DNA of 64,000 bases from NCBI RefSeq assembly GCF_963666665.1, contig NZ_OY762999.1, positions 477,501 to 541,500 on the forward strand. The letters run 5' to 3'. A program made the translations under genes and the position numbers. The notes under the pieces are model-generated. The model did no database searches. It was not told the DNA's origin and worked only from the letters and a program-made list of their open reading frames with translations. Positions 19,152 through 28,511 of this stretch are shown piece after piece (the first letter of the stretch is position 1; every line of letters begins with the position of its first letter). This DNA comes from Maridesulfovibrio sp. Lineage in GTDB: Bacteria > Desulfobacterota > Desulfovibrionia > Desulfovibrionales > Desulfovibrionaceae.

Positions 19152-21029
19152 TTGAAAAAGTTATTTTTTTGGGTTTTTCTTTTGATGACGGTACTGCTGC
19201 CGGTCATGCATGGAACTCCGCTCCTTGCGGAGGACACTACCGCTGTGCCTGTTGAAACAAAGAGCGAGATAATTTGGACGGTCAGGGTCAGTTCCTTTCA
19301 GGAAGCCGATACGGCATGGAGTTTCATGTCTTACCTGAAAGGTGAAGGTTATTCCCCGGTCATGGTTTATCTTTATGATAGACAGGGAAAAGGCTGGCGC
19401 GTGGTTCAGATAGGTGATTATCCTACTCGCAGTCAGGCGAGGGCTGCCGGGCGTCTTTTTAAGGATAAGACCAGACTCGATTATATTGTCCGCTCCATGT
19501 CTGTGGCTATGCTTGCAGAGCGTACTCTGGATTCACCCGGAGCTTTACTGCCTCCGCCATCAGCTGGGTTGGTTGCGAAAGTTGCGAATCCGCAGAGGGC
19601 AACTGCAAACACTGTTCTGATAGCTGAGCCCGAATTGACCGGTGCTCCTGAATCTTTGTTTTATGAACTGGATCAGCGAGATGTGTTACGGGTTAACGGG
19701 CAGAGGCAACAGAAAGTAATTTTAGCCCGTATTATGATTCGTCGCGGTTATGTGGAAGACGGCCTCAGAGAGTATGCAAGACTGCTGAACATTTATCCCG
19801 ATGATCTGGATTTGCGCGAAGAATATATCGGCGCTCTTATCGATAACAGTGAAACGGCAAAGGCCGAGGCCATGTTGCGCCGCTGGCTCAATCTTGATCC
19901 TGAGTCTCCGGGCGCTCTGCGTCAGGAAGCTCGTTTGCGTTTGCTGGCTGGAGACTATTCCGTACAGATTGATACCCTCGATTATCTGTTGCGGTTGCGG
20001 CCCGGAGATACCGATTCCATCTCCGCCAAGGCCTACAGTACTCAGCAGGGTGGAGATTGGCTGGGGGCGATTGAAAGTTTTTCCCAGCTTGTCGATGCCG
20101 AACCAGATAACTATGAAGCTCGGCAGGCTCTTTCCAGCCTGCTCATGGAACGCAGGCCGCGCCTAGATTTTATCCCCAGTGTTAGCCTGCAATCTGATGA
20201 ATCGATAACTACCACTCTGGGCAGCCGTTTTTCCATGCAGGTCACAGACCAGACCAGAGGTGAAATATATTACGCTAACACACGTATATATCGTTCGCAG
20301 CAGGATGGAGTTGAGCAGATCGATAAGGATGTGAATCAGGCGTCCTTTCTTCTGAAGCGTGATTTTACCCGCACTTTCACCGGTATTGCGGGAGTGGGTG
20401 GCTATGATGGAATTGGTTCGGGAGTATCCGGTGCTCTTGGCTTTGATTGGCGCATTCATGATCCCGGAACTTTCTCCGCCATGATCGATTACAATAATCC
20501 TTGGCTCGATGAACCTTCAGCAGCCAATTATGAAGGGCACTACAACCAGTTGTCCCTGACCTATGATGGCTTTTATGATGATACCTGGGGCCTATTTCTT
20601 AACGGTCAGTTGCGGCAGTATAAGCTTGAATCAGACCGTAATTACGGAGCCAAGGGACTTTATAACGTAATCCTGACCCGCAGGCTTCTTGCTGACCCCG
20701 ATCTTTTCATTTCTTACTCTTTCTACCGCTCTTTCTTTAAGTATGATGATGAAACTTTCAAGCCGTTTGAGGTGGTGGAAAATGAGAGTATCCACACTCT
20801 CAGTGCCAGCTTCAGCAAGTCTATTTGTGATACACTTGTTTTTCAAGCCGCTGGAGGTATCAGGCTTGATGAGTTCAAGAACAGCCCCAGTTATTTCGGG
20901 AGTCCGTCATTATCTTTAAGGCTGGGCAGGTTTGATCTGAGTCTCAATTATGAATACAGCAGTGATTCCGGGCTTGCCGGAGGCGGGGAAACCCAGTTGT
21001 TCAGCGGGGGGATCGGTTATGTTTTCTAA
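19152..21029 (+). CDS. pelB: SPOR-TPR-beta-barrel protein, PelB porin part
   Basis: A 625-residue exported protein starting with TTG four bases after the previous stop. Order: signal peptide (to about residue 26), a SPOR domain (about 36-115, WTVRVSSFQEADTAWSF to LDYIVRSM), a short TPR block (about 190-320), and about 290 residues of alternating beta-strand sequence. It ends in GGIGYVF, a C-terminal aromatic as in outer-membrane barrels. It would be the Pel export pore. A SPOR domain, which binds denuded peptidoglycan, is not part of the Pseudomonas PelB I know, so this is a notable variant. Confidence 0.78.
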   Translation: MKKLFFWVFLLMTVLLPVMHGTPLLAEDTTAVPVETKSEIIWTVRVSSFQEADTAWSFMSYLKGEGYSPVMVYLYDRQGKGWRVVQIGDYPTRSQARAAGRLFKDKTRLDYIVRSMSVAMLAERTLDSPGALLPPPSAGLVAKVANPQRATANTVLIAEPELTGAPESLFYELDQRDVLRVNGQRQQKVILARIMIRRGYVEDGLREYARLLNIYPDDLDLREEYIGALIDNSETAKAEAMLRRWLNLDPESPGALRQEARLRLLAGDYSVQIDTLDYLLRLRPGDTDSISAKAYSTQQGGDWLGAIESFSQLVDAEPDNYEARQALSSLLMERRPRLDFIPSVSLQSDESITTTLGSRFSMQVTDQTRGEIYYANTRIYRSQQDGVEQIDKDVNQASFLLKRDFTRTFTGIAGVGGYDGIGSGVSGALGFDWRIHDPGTFSAMIDYNNPWLDEPSAANYEGHYNQLSLTYDGFYDDTWGLFLNGQLRQYKLESDRNYGAKGLYNVILTRRLLADPDLFISYSFYRSFFKYDDETFKPFEVVENESIHTLSASFSKSICDTLVFQAAGGIRLDEFKNSPSYFGSPSLSLRLGRFDLSLNYEYSSDSGLAGGGETQLFSGGIGYVF

Positions 21030-21034
21030 TGTAA

Positions 21035-22468
21035 TTGAAAATATTCAGGCCGGTGAATATGTTTAAAGTCAAAGCAGCAGCCAAGAAATATAAGCTTTCA
21101 AAATACTATGAAGTCCTGCTCGGATTGATCGCCATAACTGCGGCCAACCTTATATTTTTTCGACAGGATCCGGGATTCATTTCTGTTTCACCACATCCAT
21201 ACTGGATCGTGGTTCTGCTGACAGCTTCCCGCTATGGATTTGCCGGAGGGCTTTTTTCCGGAATTATGACCGCAATCTTTTTTGTAGTTTTCAAAAGCCT
21301 GTCCATTCCTGATATTGAACTGATTGATTTCAGGAGCCTTGCCATGTGGGGTAAACCAATCCTTTTCTTTCTAGTGGGGATTGTTCTTGGTGAGACTCGT
21401 CAGCTGCATATCAAGGAATACAATGGTGTCTGCGAAGAAAGGGACGCCTATCACGATGCTTTTGACAAGATCAAAGTCAAGTATGACATACTGAGCGAAG
21501 CCAAGCAGGAATTGGACAGCAAGATTCTTTCGCAGGAAAGCACGCTGGGTACTCTTTATGAAGCTGCTCAGGGATTGCGTACTTTGAGTATAGACAGCAT
21601 TTATCCGGCAGTGCTGGAAATTCTGCGCGAGTTCATGGATGTGGAGGAATGTTCGATTTATCTGCTGGACGGAACTGAATTCCGGCTCGATACCGCTTTA
21701 AGGCATGGTAAGAGTTATTTACCTGAAGTTGTTCCATGGGGCGAAAGCTTGATGAGCATTGCTGCTGCCCAGAAGAAAGCTGTCTCCATCCGTGAGATTG
21801 CCAGCACTGATAGCATGCCCAGTGGTATAATCATTTCCGCCCCTATTCTGGCTGATAACAATCAGCATGTGGTCGGAGTATTGAATGTTGAGAAGATGCC
21901 TTTTCTCAAATTCACCAGCGATTCTGTGCGTGTTGCCGGGCTGGTTGCAGACTGGTGCGGAAGTAGTGTTGAAAATGCCACAGTCTTTGCGGAGACCAAA
22001 GAGAAGCTCATTGCTGATGAAATCACTGACGCCTATACCTATGATTACTTCCTGCGCAGACTGCGGGAGGAATTTGTACGGGCTCGCCGTTATGAACTGG
22101 ATTTGTCCTTGATCATGCTTGAATTTCCGGGCCTTTCTAATGCCTCTGATGAAGGACGTGACGAAGTTCTCATGGCTTTCAGTATGATCCTTAAAAATCA
22201 GATTCGTGAAATCGATATCCTGTTTATCAGTGATGAACCGGGGGCTTTTTATCTGATCCTGCCAACCACACCTACCGCTGGAGCGCGGGTGGTGGTCAAT
22301 AACCTGCTTAGTTCTTTCAAGGCCCTTAGTGTGATGGCCTTTGAAACAGACCAGAATCTTGTGGAGCTTCGTGCCGGTGTGGCTGGCTACACTTTGGGTA
22401 TGGAAGATCCTGAAGAACTGGTTAAGAATGTGAAAGAGGATATGGTTAGTGTACTTTTTGCGGAGTAG
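21035..22468 (+). CDS. pelD: PelD, c-di-GMP receptor of the Pel synthase
   Basis: A 477-residue inner-membrane protein: four hydrophobic helices (about residues 28-120), a coiled segment (130-170), a GAF domain (about 175-315) and a degenerate GGDEF domain (about 325-475). The cyclase signature is replaced by SDEPG, so it should not make c-di-GMP. An I-site RxxD (Arg391-Glu-Ile-Asp394) is kept at the expected place just upstream, as in PelD proteins that bind c-di-GMP to switch on polymerisation. The start is either TTG at 21035 or ATG at 21059 (8 residues shorter); both lack a strong ribosome-binding site. Confidence 0.88.
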   Translation: MKIFRPVNMFKVKAAAKKYKLSKYYEVLLGLIAITAANLIFFRQDPGFISVSPHPYWIVVLLTASRYGFAGGLFSGIMTAIFFVVFKSLSIPDIELIDFRSLAMWGKPILFFLVGIVLGETRQLHIKEYNGVCEERDAYHDAFDKIKVKYDILSEAKQELDSKILSQESTLGTLYEAAQGLRTLSIDSIYPAVLEILREFMDVEECSIYLLDGTEFRLDTALRHGKSYLPEVVPWGESLMSIAAAQKKAVSIREIASTDSMPSGIIISAPILADNNQHVVGVLNVEKMPFLKFTSDSVRVAGLVADWCGSSVENATVFAETKEKLIADEITDAYTYDYFLRRLREEFVRARRYELDLSLIMLEFPGLSNASDEGRDEVLMAFSMILKNQIREIDILFISDEPGAFYLILPTTPTAGARVVVNNLLSSFKALSVMAFETDQNLVELRAGVAGYTLGMEDPEELVKNVKEDMVSVLFAE

Positions 22469-22478
22469 GGTAATCAGA

Positions 22479-23561
22479 ATGGCGCGAATGCGCCTGCTGG
22501 GGGCTTTTACTGCTTCTTATATATTTGAAGGTGGAGCTGTGTGGTTCTATCTGAATAGGGAAGCTGTCTCGTGGTACGTATACGCTGCAATTGGAGCTCA
22601 TGTTTTTTCAGCTTTGTCCTTTGTCCTTTTTACAGCCTCAAAGCCACGTGCCTTGCCCGGGATTGCTTTCTACTATCCCCGTATGGCGGCTCTGTTTACC
22701 GTTTTTATGCCTTTGATCGGATTAGCTGGGATTACGCTTACGTTGCTTATGTCCCGTGTTTTCATGAAAAGTTACGGGCTTGCTGAGGATTATAAAGAAA
22801 AGGCTTATGAGGGTGGAGGCGTTGATATAGACCTTCCATCTGATATTACAGAATTTTTATATGATGAAATTGATGTCCATCCCATTGCGGATATCTTGAC
22901 CGGGGATGACATGGAGATGAAGCGTGGGGCCGTTAATTTGCTGCGTCGTATCGGTTCTGCCGAGGCGGTAAAGCTCTTGCGCAAAAGTCTTTCCGATGAA
23001 AGTGCCGAGGTCCGTTTTTATGCTCACACCGCTTTGACAAGACTTGAAGAGGATTATGCAGAAGCGGTTGATAAGGCCTGTTTCCGTGCTGATAAGTATG
23101 ATAGTCCGCAGTCTCATGCAGAGCTTGCATCAGTTTATCGTAATTATGCGCGTAGCGGTTTGCCGGAAGTGAATATGCAGGAACGTTCCATGGGACTGGC
23201 ATGTGAGCATTGGCGTAAGGCAGTTGAAAAGGATCAGGAAAATAAAGATTACTTGATGCGGCTTGCTGAAGCATATCTGGAAAGTAGAGCTTTTAGCGAA
23301 GCGCTGCATATTTACCGTGAGACAATTAAAGAGCCTGTACTCGAAATGGAGTCTCGCCTTGGTATTTGCAGGACTTTTTTTGAAATGGGCAACTTCGTTG
23401 CATTGTTCGAAGAGGTAGAAAAGTTGCGGGCTCGCCCTGAACTGGAGTCTCCCGATCCCTTTAAAGCTTTGATTTATAATTTTTGGAGGGAGAAGGTTGA
23501 GTCAGGGACAAAAGCGCAAGTAGAATTAGAGTTTAATGAGGTGGGCAATGAGCTCGGATAA
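22479..23561 (+). CDS. pelE: PelE-like membrane/TPR protein
   Basis: A 360-residue protein with two or three N-terminal membrane helices, a HEAT-like helical segment (about residues 130-200) and TPR-like helices to the end. PelE joins PelD, PelF and PelG in the inner-membrane synthase complex. I prefer the ATG at 22479, 11 bases after the pelD stop and preceded by ggag, over an in-frame ATG at 22449 inside pelD. Assigned mainly by membrane/TPR layout and its place between pelD and pelF. Confidence 0.75.
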   Translation: MARMRLLGAFTASYIFEGGAVWFYLNREAVSWYVYAAIGAHVFSALSFVLFTASKPRALPGIAFYYPRMAALFTVFMPLIGLAGITLTLLMSRVFMKSYGLAEDYKEKAYEGGGVDIDLPSDITEFLYDEIDVHPIADILTGDDMEMKRGAVNLLRRIGSAEAVKLLRKSLSDESAEVRFYAHTALTRLEEDYAEAVDKACFRADKYDSPQSHAELASVYRNYARSGLPEVNMQERSMGLACEHWRKAVEKDQENKDYLMRLAEAYLESRAFSEALHIYRETIKEPVLEMESRLGICRTFFEMGNFVALFEEVEKLRARPELESPDPFKALIYNFWREKVESGTKAQVELEFNEVGNELG

Positions 23562-25053
23562 GCAATATGATGTCTGCCTGCTTCTTGAGGGCACTTATCC
23601 TTTTGTGGCCGGAGGTGTCTCCACATGGATTCACAACCTGATTAAGGGTATGCCGGAGCTGACCTTTACTGCGGTTTGTATTTTAGCCTCATCCAAGGAA
23701 AAAGCAGAATATCGCTACGAAGTTCCTGATAACTTTGTTGATCCGAAGATTGTTTATCTTCATGATCCGATTGAAATATCCCGGAGCATTTTCAAGAGGA
23801 TTTCCGCAAAGGATATGGAGAAGCTCAGAAAATTTCATTACCGTATGGATCGTAATGATATTAGTATGATGAAGGAAATGGTTGAATTGTTCCGTGATGG
23901 TAAATTCCCCCTTTCAGAACTTATGCACGGTAAAAGGCCTTGGGATTTACTAGTGGAGCGCTACAAGCCCGAGGGCAATGAAGAGTCATTTATCGATTAT
24001 TTCTGGACGTTTCGTTTTACTCATTTGCCTATCTTCAAAATGCTGCCACTCGATTTGCCTAATGCTAAAGTTTATCACACTATTTCTACAGGGTATGCGG
24101 GCCTTCTCGGGGTTGTTGCCCGTGTTATGACCGGGCGTCCGTTGCTGCTCACCGAGCACGGTATTTATGTTAAAGAACGCAAAATTGAAATTTCTCAGGC
24201 AGAGTGGGTATACCGTAAGGAAGATGAGCGGATGCGCATTCAAAGCAAACTTGGTGCGTTCCAGACTTTCTGGATAAGGATGTTCGAACAACTGGCCAGA
24301 CTGTGTTATGATTACTCTTCGGCTATTTATACCCTTTACGAAGGGAATAGGCAGCTTGAGATTCAGGAGGGGGCTGATCCGGACAAAATCAGGGTGATTC
24401 CCAATGGTATCAGTCTTGATAATTTTCTGGGACTCAAGCCTGCTGACCATGACTACATGGGTCAGACTGAGTTTGCCGTAGGTTTTGTGGGGCGTGTGGT
24501 ACCTATCAAAGACGTTAAGACATTTTTGCGTGCTATCAAGATAGTGGCAATTAAGATCGAGAATCTTAAGGTTTATATCATGGGGCCCACTGAGGAGGAT
24601 AAGGAGTATTACGAAGAATGTGTTAACCTTGTTCGACTGCTGAACCTTGAGGATGTTGTGGAATTTACCGGAAAGGTCCGGGTTACGGATTACCTGCCTA
24701 AGCTTGATTTAATTGTGTTGACCAGCATCAGTGAGGCGCAGCCCTTGGTTATTATGGAGGCGAACTGTGCAGGCGTTCCGGCTGTTGCCTCGGATGTAGG
24801 TTCCTGCCGGGAACTTCTGGAAGGGCGTACCGTAGCCGATCAGGCGCTGGGACCATCCGGAATAGTAACTAAAGTTGCGGACCCGGTCAGCACCGGGGAG
24901 GCGATCCTGAAAATTTTAACCAGCCCGATCCTGCGCAGCAAGATGTCGAAAGCGGGAATTGAACGGGTGAAGACATTTTACAAAGAGTCGGATCTCAACG
25001 AGACCTATTTGAATATTTACAAAGATTATATGGCAATGGATGATCTGGAGTAG
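23548..25053 (+). CDS. pelF: PelF glycosyltransferase (GT4)
   Basis: A 501-residue cytoplasmic glycosyltransferase of the GT-B/GT4 type. The PelF signature EGTYPFVAGGVSTWIHNLI is at residues about 13-31, and the nucleotide-sugar binding motif SISEAQPLVIMEANCAGVP is in the C-terminal half. It polymerises Pel from UDP-sugar and works with PelDEG. The start at 23548 is chosen for its ribosome-binding site (gaggtggg) and overlaps pelE by 14 bases. Length matches known PelF (about 500 residues). Confidence 0.9.
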   Translation: MSSDKQYDVCLLLEGTYPFVAGGVSTWIHNLIKGMPELTFTAVCILASSKEKAEYRYEVPDNFVDPKIVYLHDPIEISRSIFKRISAKDMEKLRKFHYRMDRNDISMMKEMVELFRDGKFPLSELMHGKRPWDLLVERYKPEGNEESFIDYFWTFRFTHLPIFKMLPLDLPNAKVYHTISTGYAGLLGVVARVMTGRPLLLTEHGIYVKERKIEISQAEWVYRKEDERMRIQSKLGAFQTFWIRMFEQLARLCYDYSSAIYTLYEGNRQLEIQEGADPDKIRVIPNGISLDNFLGLKPADHDYMGQTEFAVGFVGRVVPIKDVKTFLRAIKIVAIKIENLKVYIMGPTEEDKEYYEECVNLVRLLNLEDVVEFTGKVRVTDYLPKLDLIVLTSISEAQPLVIMEANCAGVPAVASDVGSCRELLEGRTVADQALGPSGIVTKVADPVSTGEAILKILTSPILRSKMSKAGIERVKTFYKESDLNETYLNIYKDYMAMDDLE

Positions 25054-25056
25054 CAT

Positions 25057-26427
25057 ATGGCTGGAATAGGATTTGAACTGAGAAAAATGCTGCGCGGAGA
25101 CAGCTTCCTTTCCGAAGTTTCCGCTTATTTGTATGCGGCAATGGTTTCATCCGGGCCTTGGCTTATGAGCGTTCTCTGCCTTGCCGTGCTGGGGTTATAT
25201 TCTTATTCAGGTTTTTCCCGGATGGATCAGGATATTTTCCGGACAACTATTGTTTATGTCTATGCTTTCACTCTTATTTACGTAGGGTATATCCAGCTGG
25301 TGGTTACCCGTTACCTTGCCGACCGTTTTTATCTGGGGGATGAGAAGGTAACCCTGACCGCTTTCTTTACCAGTGCTCTTGTTGTGCTTGCTGCCGGGGC
25401 AGTAATAGGTGTTGGGGGCATTTGGTTCTTTGAGCTGAGCTTTACGTACAAGATCATTGCGGTAATTCTTTTTCTTGTCGTGGCTATGATCTGGCTGACC
25501 ATGATTTTTCTTTCAGCAGTTAAGGATTTCCGGTCCATTGTGCAGGCCTTCGCAGTGGGGACCATGTGCAGCGTGGGGAGTGCTTTCATACTTTATCCGC
25601 TGTTTGGTCTTGAGGGATATTTGCTGGGTTACACCTTGGGGCAGTCGGTCATTTTTTTCTGGCTCTTGGCCCGTCTGCTTGCGGAGTTTCCCCCGGGCAG
25701 GGTCTGGGATTCCGCAATGTTTTCATATTTTATTAAATATTGGGAACTGGCCTTGATCGGCATGTTTTTCAACCTCGCAATCTGGGTAGACAAAATCATG
25801 TTCTGGTTTGCACCGGACTCCAGAATGGTGGTGCCTTACCTGCGCACCCATGACATGTATGAAGGTCCTATCTTTTTTGCTTACCTGACCATTGTGCCTA
25901 CCTTAGCCATTTTTCTGGTTAAAATTGAAACAAAGTTCTACGAGCATTATCACGACTATTTTGCAAAAATAATATCCAAGGAAGACCTTTCCAGTATTTT
26001 GCAGGAAAAGAAGGGCATGATCAAAATGCTCAAGGAAAGCCTGCGTGAGATTTTGATTGTACAGGGAACATTGACAATGCTTTGTATTTTTATGGCTCCT
26101 GAGTTTGTTGATCTGGTTGGCCTTTCTCCTTTGCAGCAGCCTCTTTTGCAAATTGCTTTGGTTGGTTCCCTATTGCAGGTCATGCTTTCTGTAGCTGTGA
26201 TTATTTTGTTTTATTTTGATCAGCGTAAGGAAGTATTGACGGTAACCATTGCCTTTCTGCTAAGCAACATCGGACTGACCTGGCTGAGCATGCAGCTTGG
26301 TTTTACCTTTTACGGTTTTGGCTATTGCTATTCATGTTTTATTGCTTTGATGGTTGCCTATTACCTTGTTTCAAAAAGTGTTCGTGATCTGGAGTATATA
26401 ACTTTTTCAAGTCAGCCATTGTTCTGA
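25057..26427 (+). CDS. pelG: PelG inner-membrane transporter
   Basis: A 456-residue protein with about 12 membrane helices and the typical PelG start (MAGIGFELRKML), of the usual PelG length. PelG belongs to the MATE/polysaccharide flippase-like group and carries the growing polymer through the inner membrane with PelF. It follows pelF after 3 bases. Confidence 0.9.
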   Translation: MAGIGFELRKMLRGDSFLSEVSAYLYAAMVSSGPWLMSVLCLAVLGLYSYSGFSRMDQDIFRTTIVYVYAFTLIYVGYIQLVVTRYLADRFYLGDEKVTLTAFFTSALVVLAAGAVIGVGGIWFFELSFTYKIIAVILFLVVAMIWLTMIFLSAVKDFRSIVQAFAVGTMCSVGSAFILYPLFGLEGYLLGYTLGQSVIFFWLLARLLAEFPPGRVWDSAMFSYFIKYWELALIGMFFNLAIWVDKIMFWFAPDSRMVVPYLRTHDMYEGPIFFAYLTIVPTLAIFLVKIETKFYEHYHDYFAKIISKEDLSSILQEKKGMIKMLKESLREILIVQGTLTMLCIFMAPEFVDLVGLSPLQQPLLQIALVGSLLQVMLSVAVIILFYFDQRKEVLTVTIAFLLSNIGLTWLSMQLGFTFYGFGYCYSCFIALMVAYYLVSKSVRDLEYITFSSQPLF

Positions 26428-26446
26428 TGTAATGCCGGGAGGGGAG

Positions 26447-27403
26447 ATGAAGAAGACTTGTCTTGTTACCGGATGTGCTGGTTTTATAGGTAGCCATTTG
26501 ACACAGAGTCTGCTTGATGCTGGACATTTCGTTTTGGGGGTTGATAATTTTGCCAGTGGCTATGTGCATAATATGGATGGTTTTATCGATAATGCTGGAT
26601 TTACATTTTATGAAAGGTCTATAGCCGAAGAAGGCTTACTGGCGGAATTAAAACAAGCTCACCCTGATTTGGATGTTGTTTTTCAGTTGGCTGCTGTTGT
26701 CAGTGTTCCATATTCTGTGGAGCATCCTGAATTAACTATGCAGATCAACTTTGAAGCCAACCGGGATATGCTTGATACCGCAAAGGATCTTGGAATTTCC
26801 AGTTTCGTCTTTGCTGGCTCTGCAGCAGAATATGGTAATGAAGACCGGCTTCCGGTTAAGGAAGAATATGCTCAGGATGCTGAACAGTTAAGCCCTTATG
26901 GTATAGCTAAATACAAATCTTCGGCGTATATTGAAGATTCCGGCTATGGCTGTTCATTGCGTTTTTTTAATATTTTCGGCCCGCGTCAGGACCCGACCAG
27001 CCAGTATAGCGGCGTTATTTCCCGTTTTGTGGATTTCGGATTGGCCGGGAAAAACATGGTCATCTTCGGGGATGGGGAGCAGACAAGGGATTTCCTCTAT
27101 GTTTCCGATGTGGTTACTGCATATTTAATCGCTGCCGGTCTTGATGAGCAGGGCCGGGGGCCGTTGACCGGGATTTATAATGTAGGAACCGGGCTGGGCC
27201 GATCTGTACATGAGCTTGCCACAGTTGTCGCTGGCTTGACCTCTGCGCCGGAAGGGATCGATTTTAAGCCCGAACGAGCAGGGGACATCAGGCATTCCCG
27301 TGCTGATATTAGTAAAATTGCAGCAGAAGGTTTTAAGGCCGAAGTAGCTTTTGAGAAAGGTTTGGCACGAACTGTTGATTGGGCCATGAAATCTAAGTCC
27401 TAA
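26447..27403 (+). CDS. NAD-dependent UDP-sugar 4-epimerase (PelX-like)
   Basis: A 318-residue short-chain dehydrogenase of the extended type: NAD-binding TGCAGFIG at residues 9-16, catalytic Ser in AGSAAEYG and catalytic YGIAK (Tyr, Lys). This matches UDP-glucose/UDP-GlcNAc 4-epimerases. Directly after pelG, it could provide UDP-GalNAc for Pel, the job of PelX in some pel loci. A start at 26447 follows a strong gggagggg sequence; an ATG at 26432 would add five residues. The exact substrate is inferred from position. Confidence 0.8.
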   Translation: MKKTCLVTGCAGFIGSHLTQSLLDAGHFVLGVDNFASGYVHNMDGFIDNAGFTFYERSIAEEGLLAELKQAHPDLDVVFQLAAVVSVPYSVEHPELTMQINFEANRDMLDTAKDLGISSFVFAGSAAEYGNEDRLPVKEEYAQDAEQLSPYGIAKYKSSAYIEDSGYGCSLRFFNIFGPRQDPTSQYSGVISRFVDFGLAGKNMVIFGDGEQTRDFLYVSDVVTAYLIAAGLDEQGRGPLTGIYNVGTGLGRSVHELATVVAGLTSAPEGIDFKPERAGDIRHSRADISKIAAEGFKAEVAFEKGLARTVDWAMKSKS

Positions 27404-27421
27404 TTTTCATGAAGGATATCT

Positions 27422-28486
27422 ATGCAAGAAATTGATCAGACTACAACGCTTAATCAGCAGGTTAAAGATGCCGCGATTAAATATGTGAGACATCTTTTCA
27501 GTCAGGCTGATGATTCTGATTTTATTCGTCTTTTAAAAAAAGAAGCATTTAAGAATGTTTACAAGAAGATGATTGTTGAGCCTGATGAATTTATGCCCCA
27601 GCCTCGTCCTGCTGATATTGAGCCATGGACGGGACCAAAGCCTGATAGCCCAAAAGATTTTTTAAAATCAAAGTTGGTTCTTCCGTCTTTACCTCAGGTT
27701 TTGGTGGAAATTCAGAAAGTGGTTAAAGATCCTGACAGTTCCGCAGATGATCTGGCTGCAGTCATTAATAAGGATCCAAAATTGGTGGCGGCTATTTTGC
27801 GTCTGGCAAACAGTGCCATGTATAATTTTCGTACTGAGGTGGATACTACTTCACGAGCTGTCGCTCTATTGGGTTTCAGGCAAGCCAGTTCTCTTGCACT
27901 TGGGACTGTTTCTCTCAGTCTTTTTAAACGGAGTGATGGACCTCAGGTTCTGAAAGTTGAGAAATTTTGGAAACATGCCATAGCCTGCGGTGTAGTTGCG
28001 CAGGAAATAGCTAAGATGGCCGGATTTCATGATTCTGAGCGTTTTTTTGTTGCCGGAATGTTACATGATATCGGGATTTATGTTATTTTTGAAAGCAATA
28101 AGAGCCTTGGTCTTGAAGTGTATGAGTTAGCTCGCAAAAACGGTAACAGCCTCTATGATGCCGAGATGGAACTGCTTGGCTTTAGTCATGCTGCATTAGG
28201 CGGTGTTATTCTTCAGGATTGGAATTTTCCTAAGTCCTTAGTGGTTGCAGCTGCAGCCCACCATAATCCTGATAAGGCCAAGGAAGATCCGGATGCCGGA
28301 ATAATTCATGTGGCTGATTTTATTTCCAGAGCATTGGGATACCATCTGGGCTTGTCCCCCGTACTTGGCGTGCTGGATCATGAAATCTACGAAAGCTTTG
28401 GCGTCAGTGGGGAAATGTTCATCGACATGATTCCTGAAGTGCAGAAGCTGATTGATGAAATTTTTGAAATTCTGAATCCTGCTTAA
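27422..28486 (+). CDS. HDOD-domain protein, first of a tandem pair
   Basis: A 354-residue soluble protein. About residues 85-290 form an HDOD domain (PSLPQVLVEI, then a helix with LRLANSAMYN, and a degenerate HD-type motif in MLHDIGIYV). HDOD proteins are signalling scaffolds, often linked to c-di-GMP or kinase networks, usually without nuclease activity. The N-terminal 80 residues are shared with the next gene (KKEAFKNVYKKMI against KKESFKRVYKQMI). It lies 18 bases after the epimerase gene in the same direction, so it may be part of the pel transcript. Confidence 0.82.
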   Translation: MQEIDQTTTLNQQVKDAAIKYVRHLFSQADDSDFIRLLKKEAFKNVYKKMIVEPDEFMPQPRPADIEPWTGPKPDSPKDFLKSKLVLPSLPQVLVEIQKVVKDPDSSADDLAAVINKDPKLVAAILRLANSAMYNFRTEVDTTSRAVALLGFRQASSLALGTVSLSLFKRSDGPQVLKVEKFWKHAIACGVVAQEIAKMAGFHDSERFFVAGMLHDIGIYVIFESNKSLGLEVYELARKNGNSLYDAEMELLGFSHAALGGVILQDWNFPKSLVVAAAAHHNPDKAKEDPDAGIIHVADFISRALGYHLGLSPVLGVLDHEIYESFGVSGEMFIDMIPEVQKLIDEIFEILNPA

Positions 28487-28511
28487 TCGCTAGGTTTGTA
28501 CGAGATTTTTA

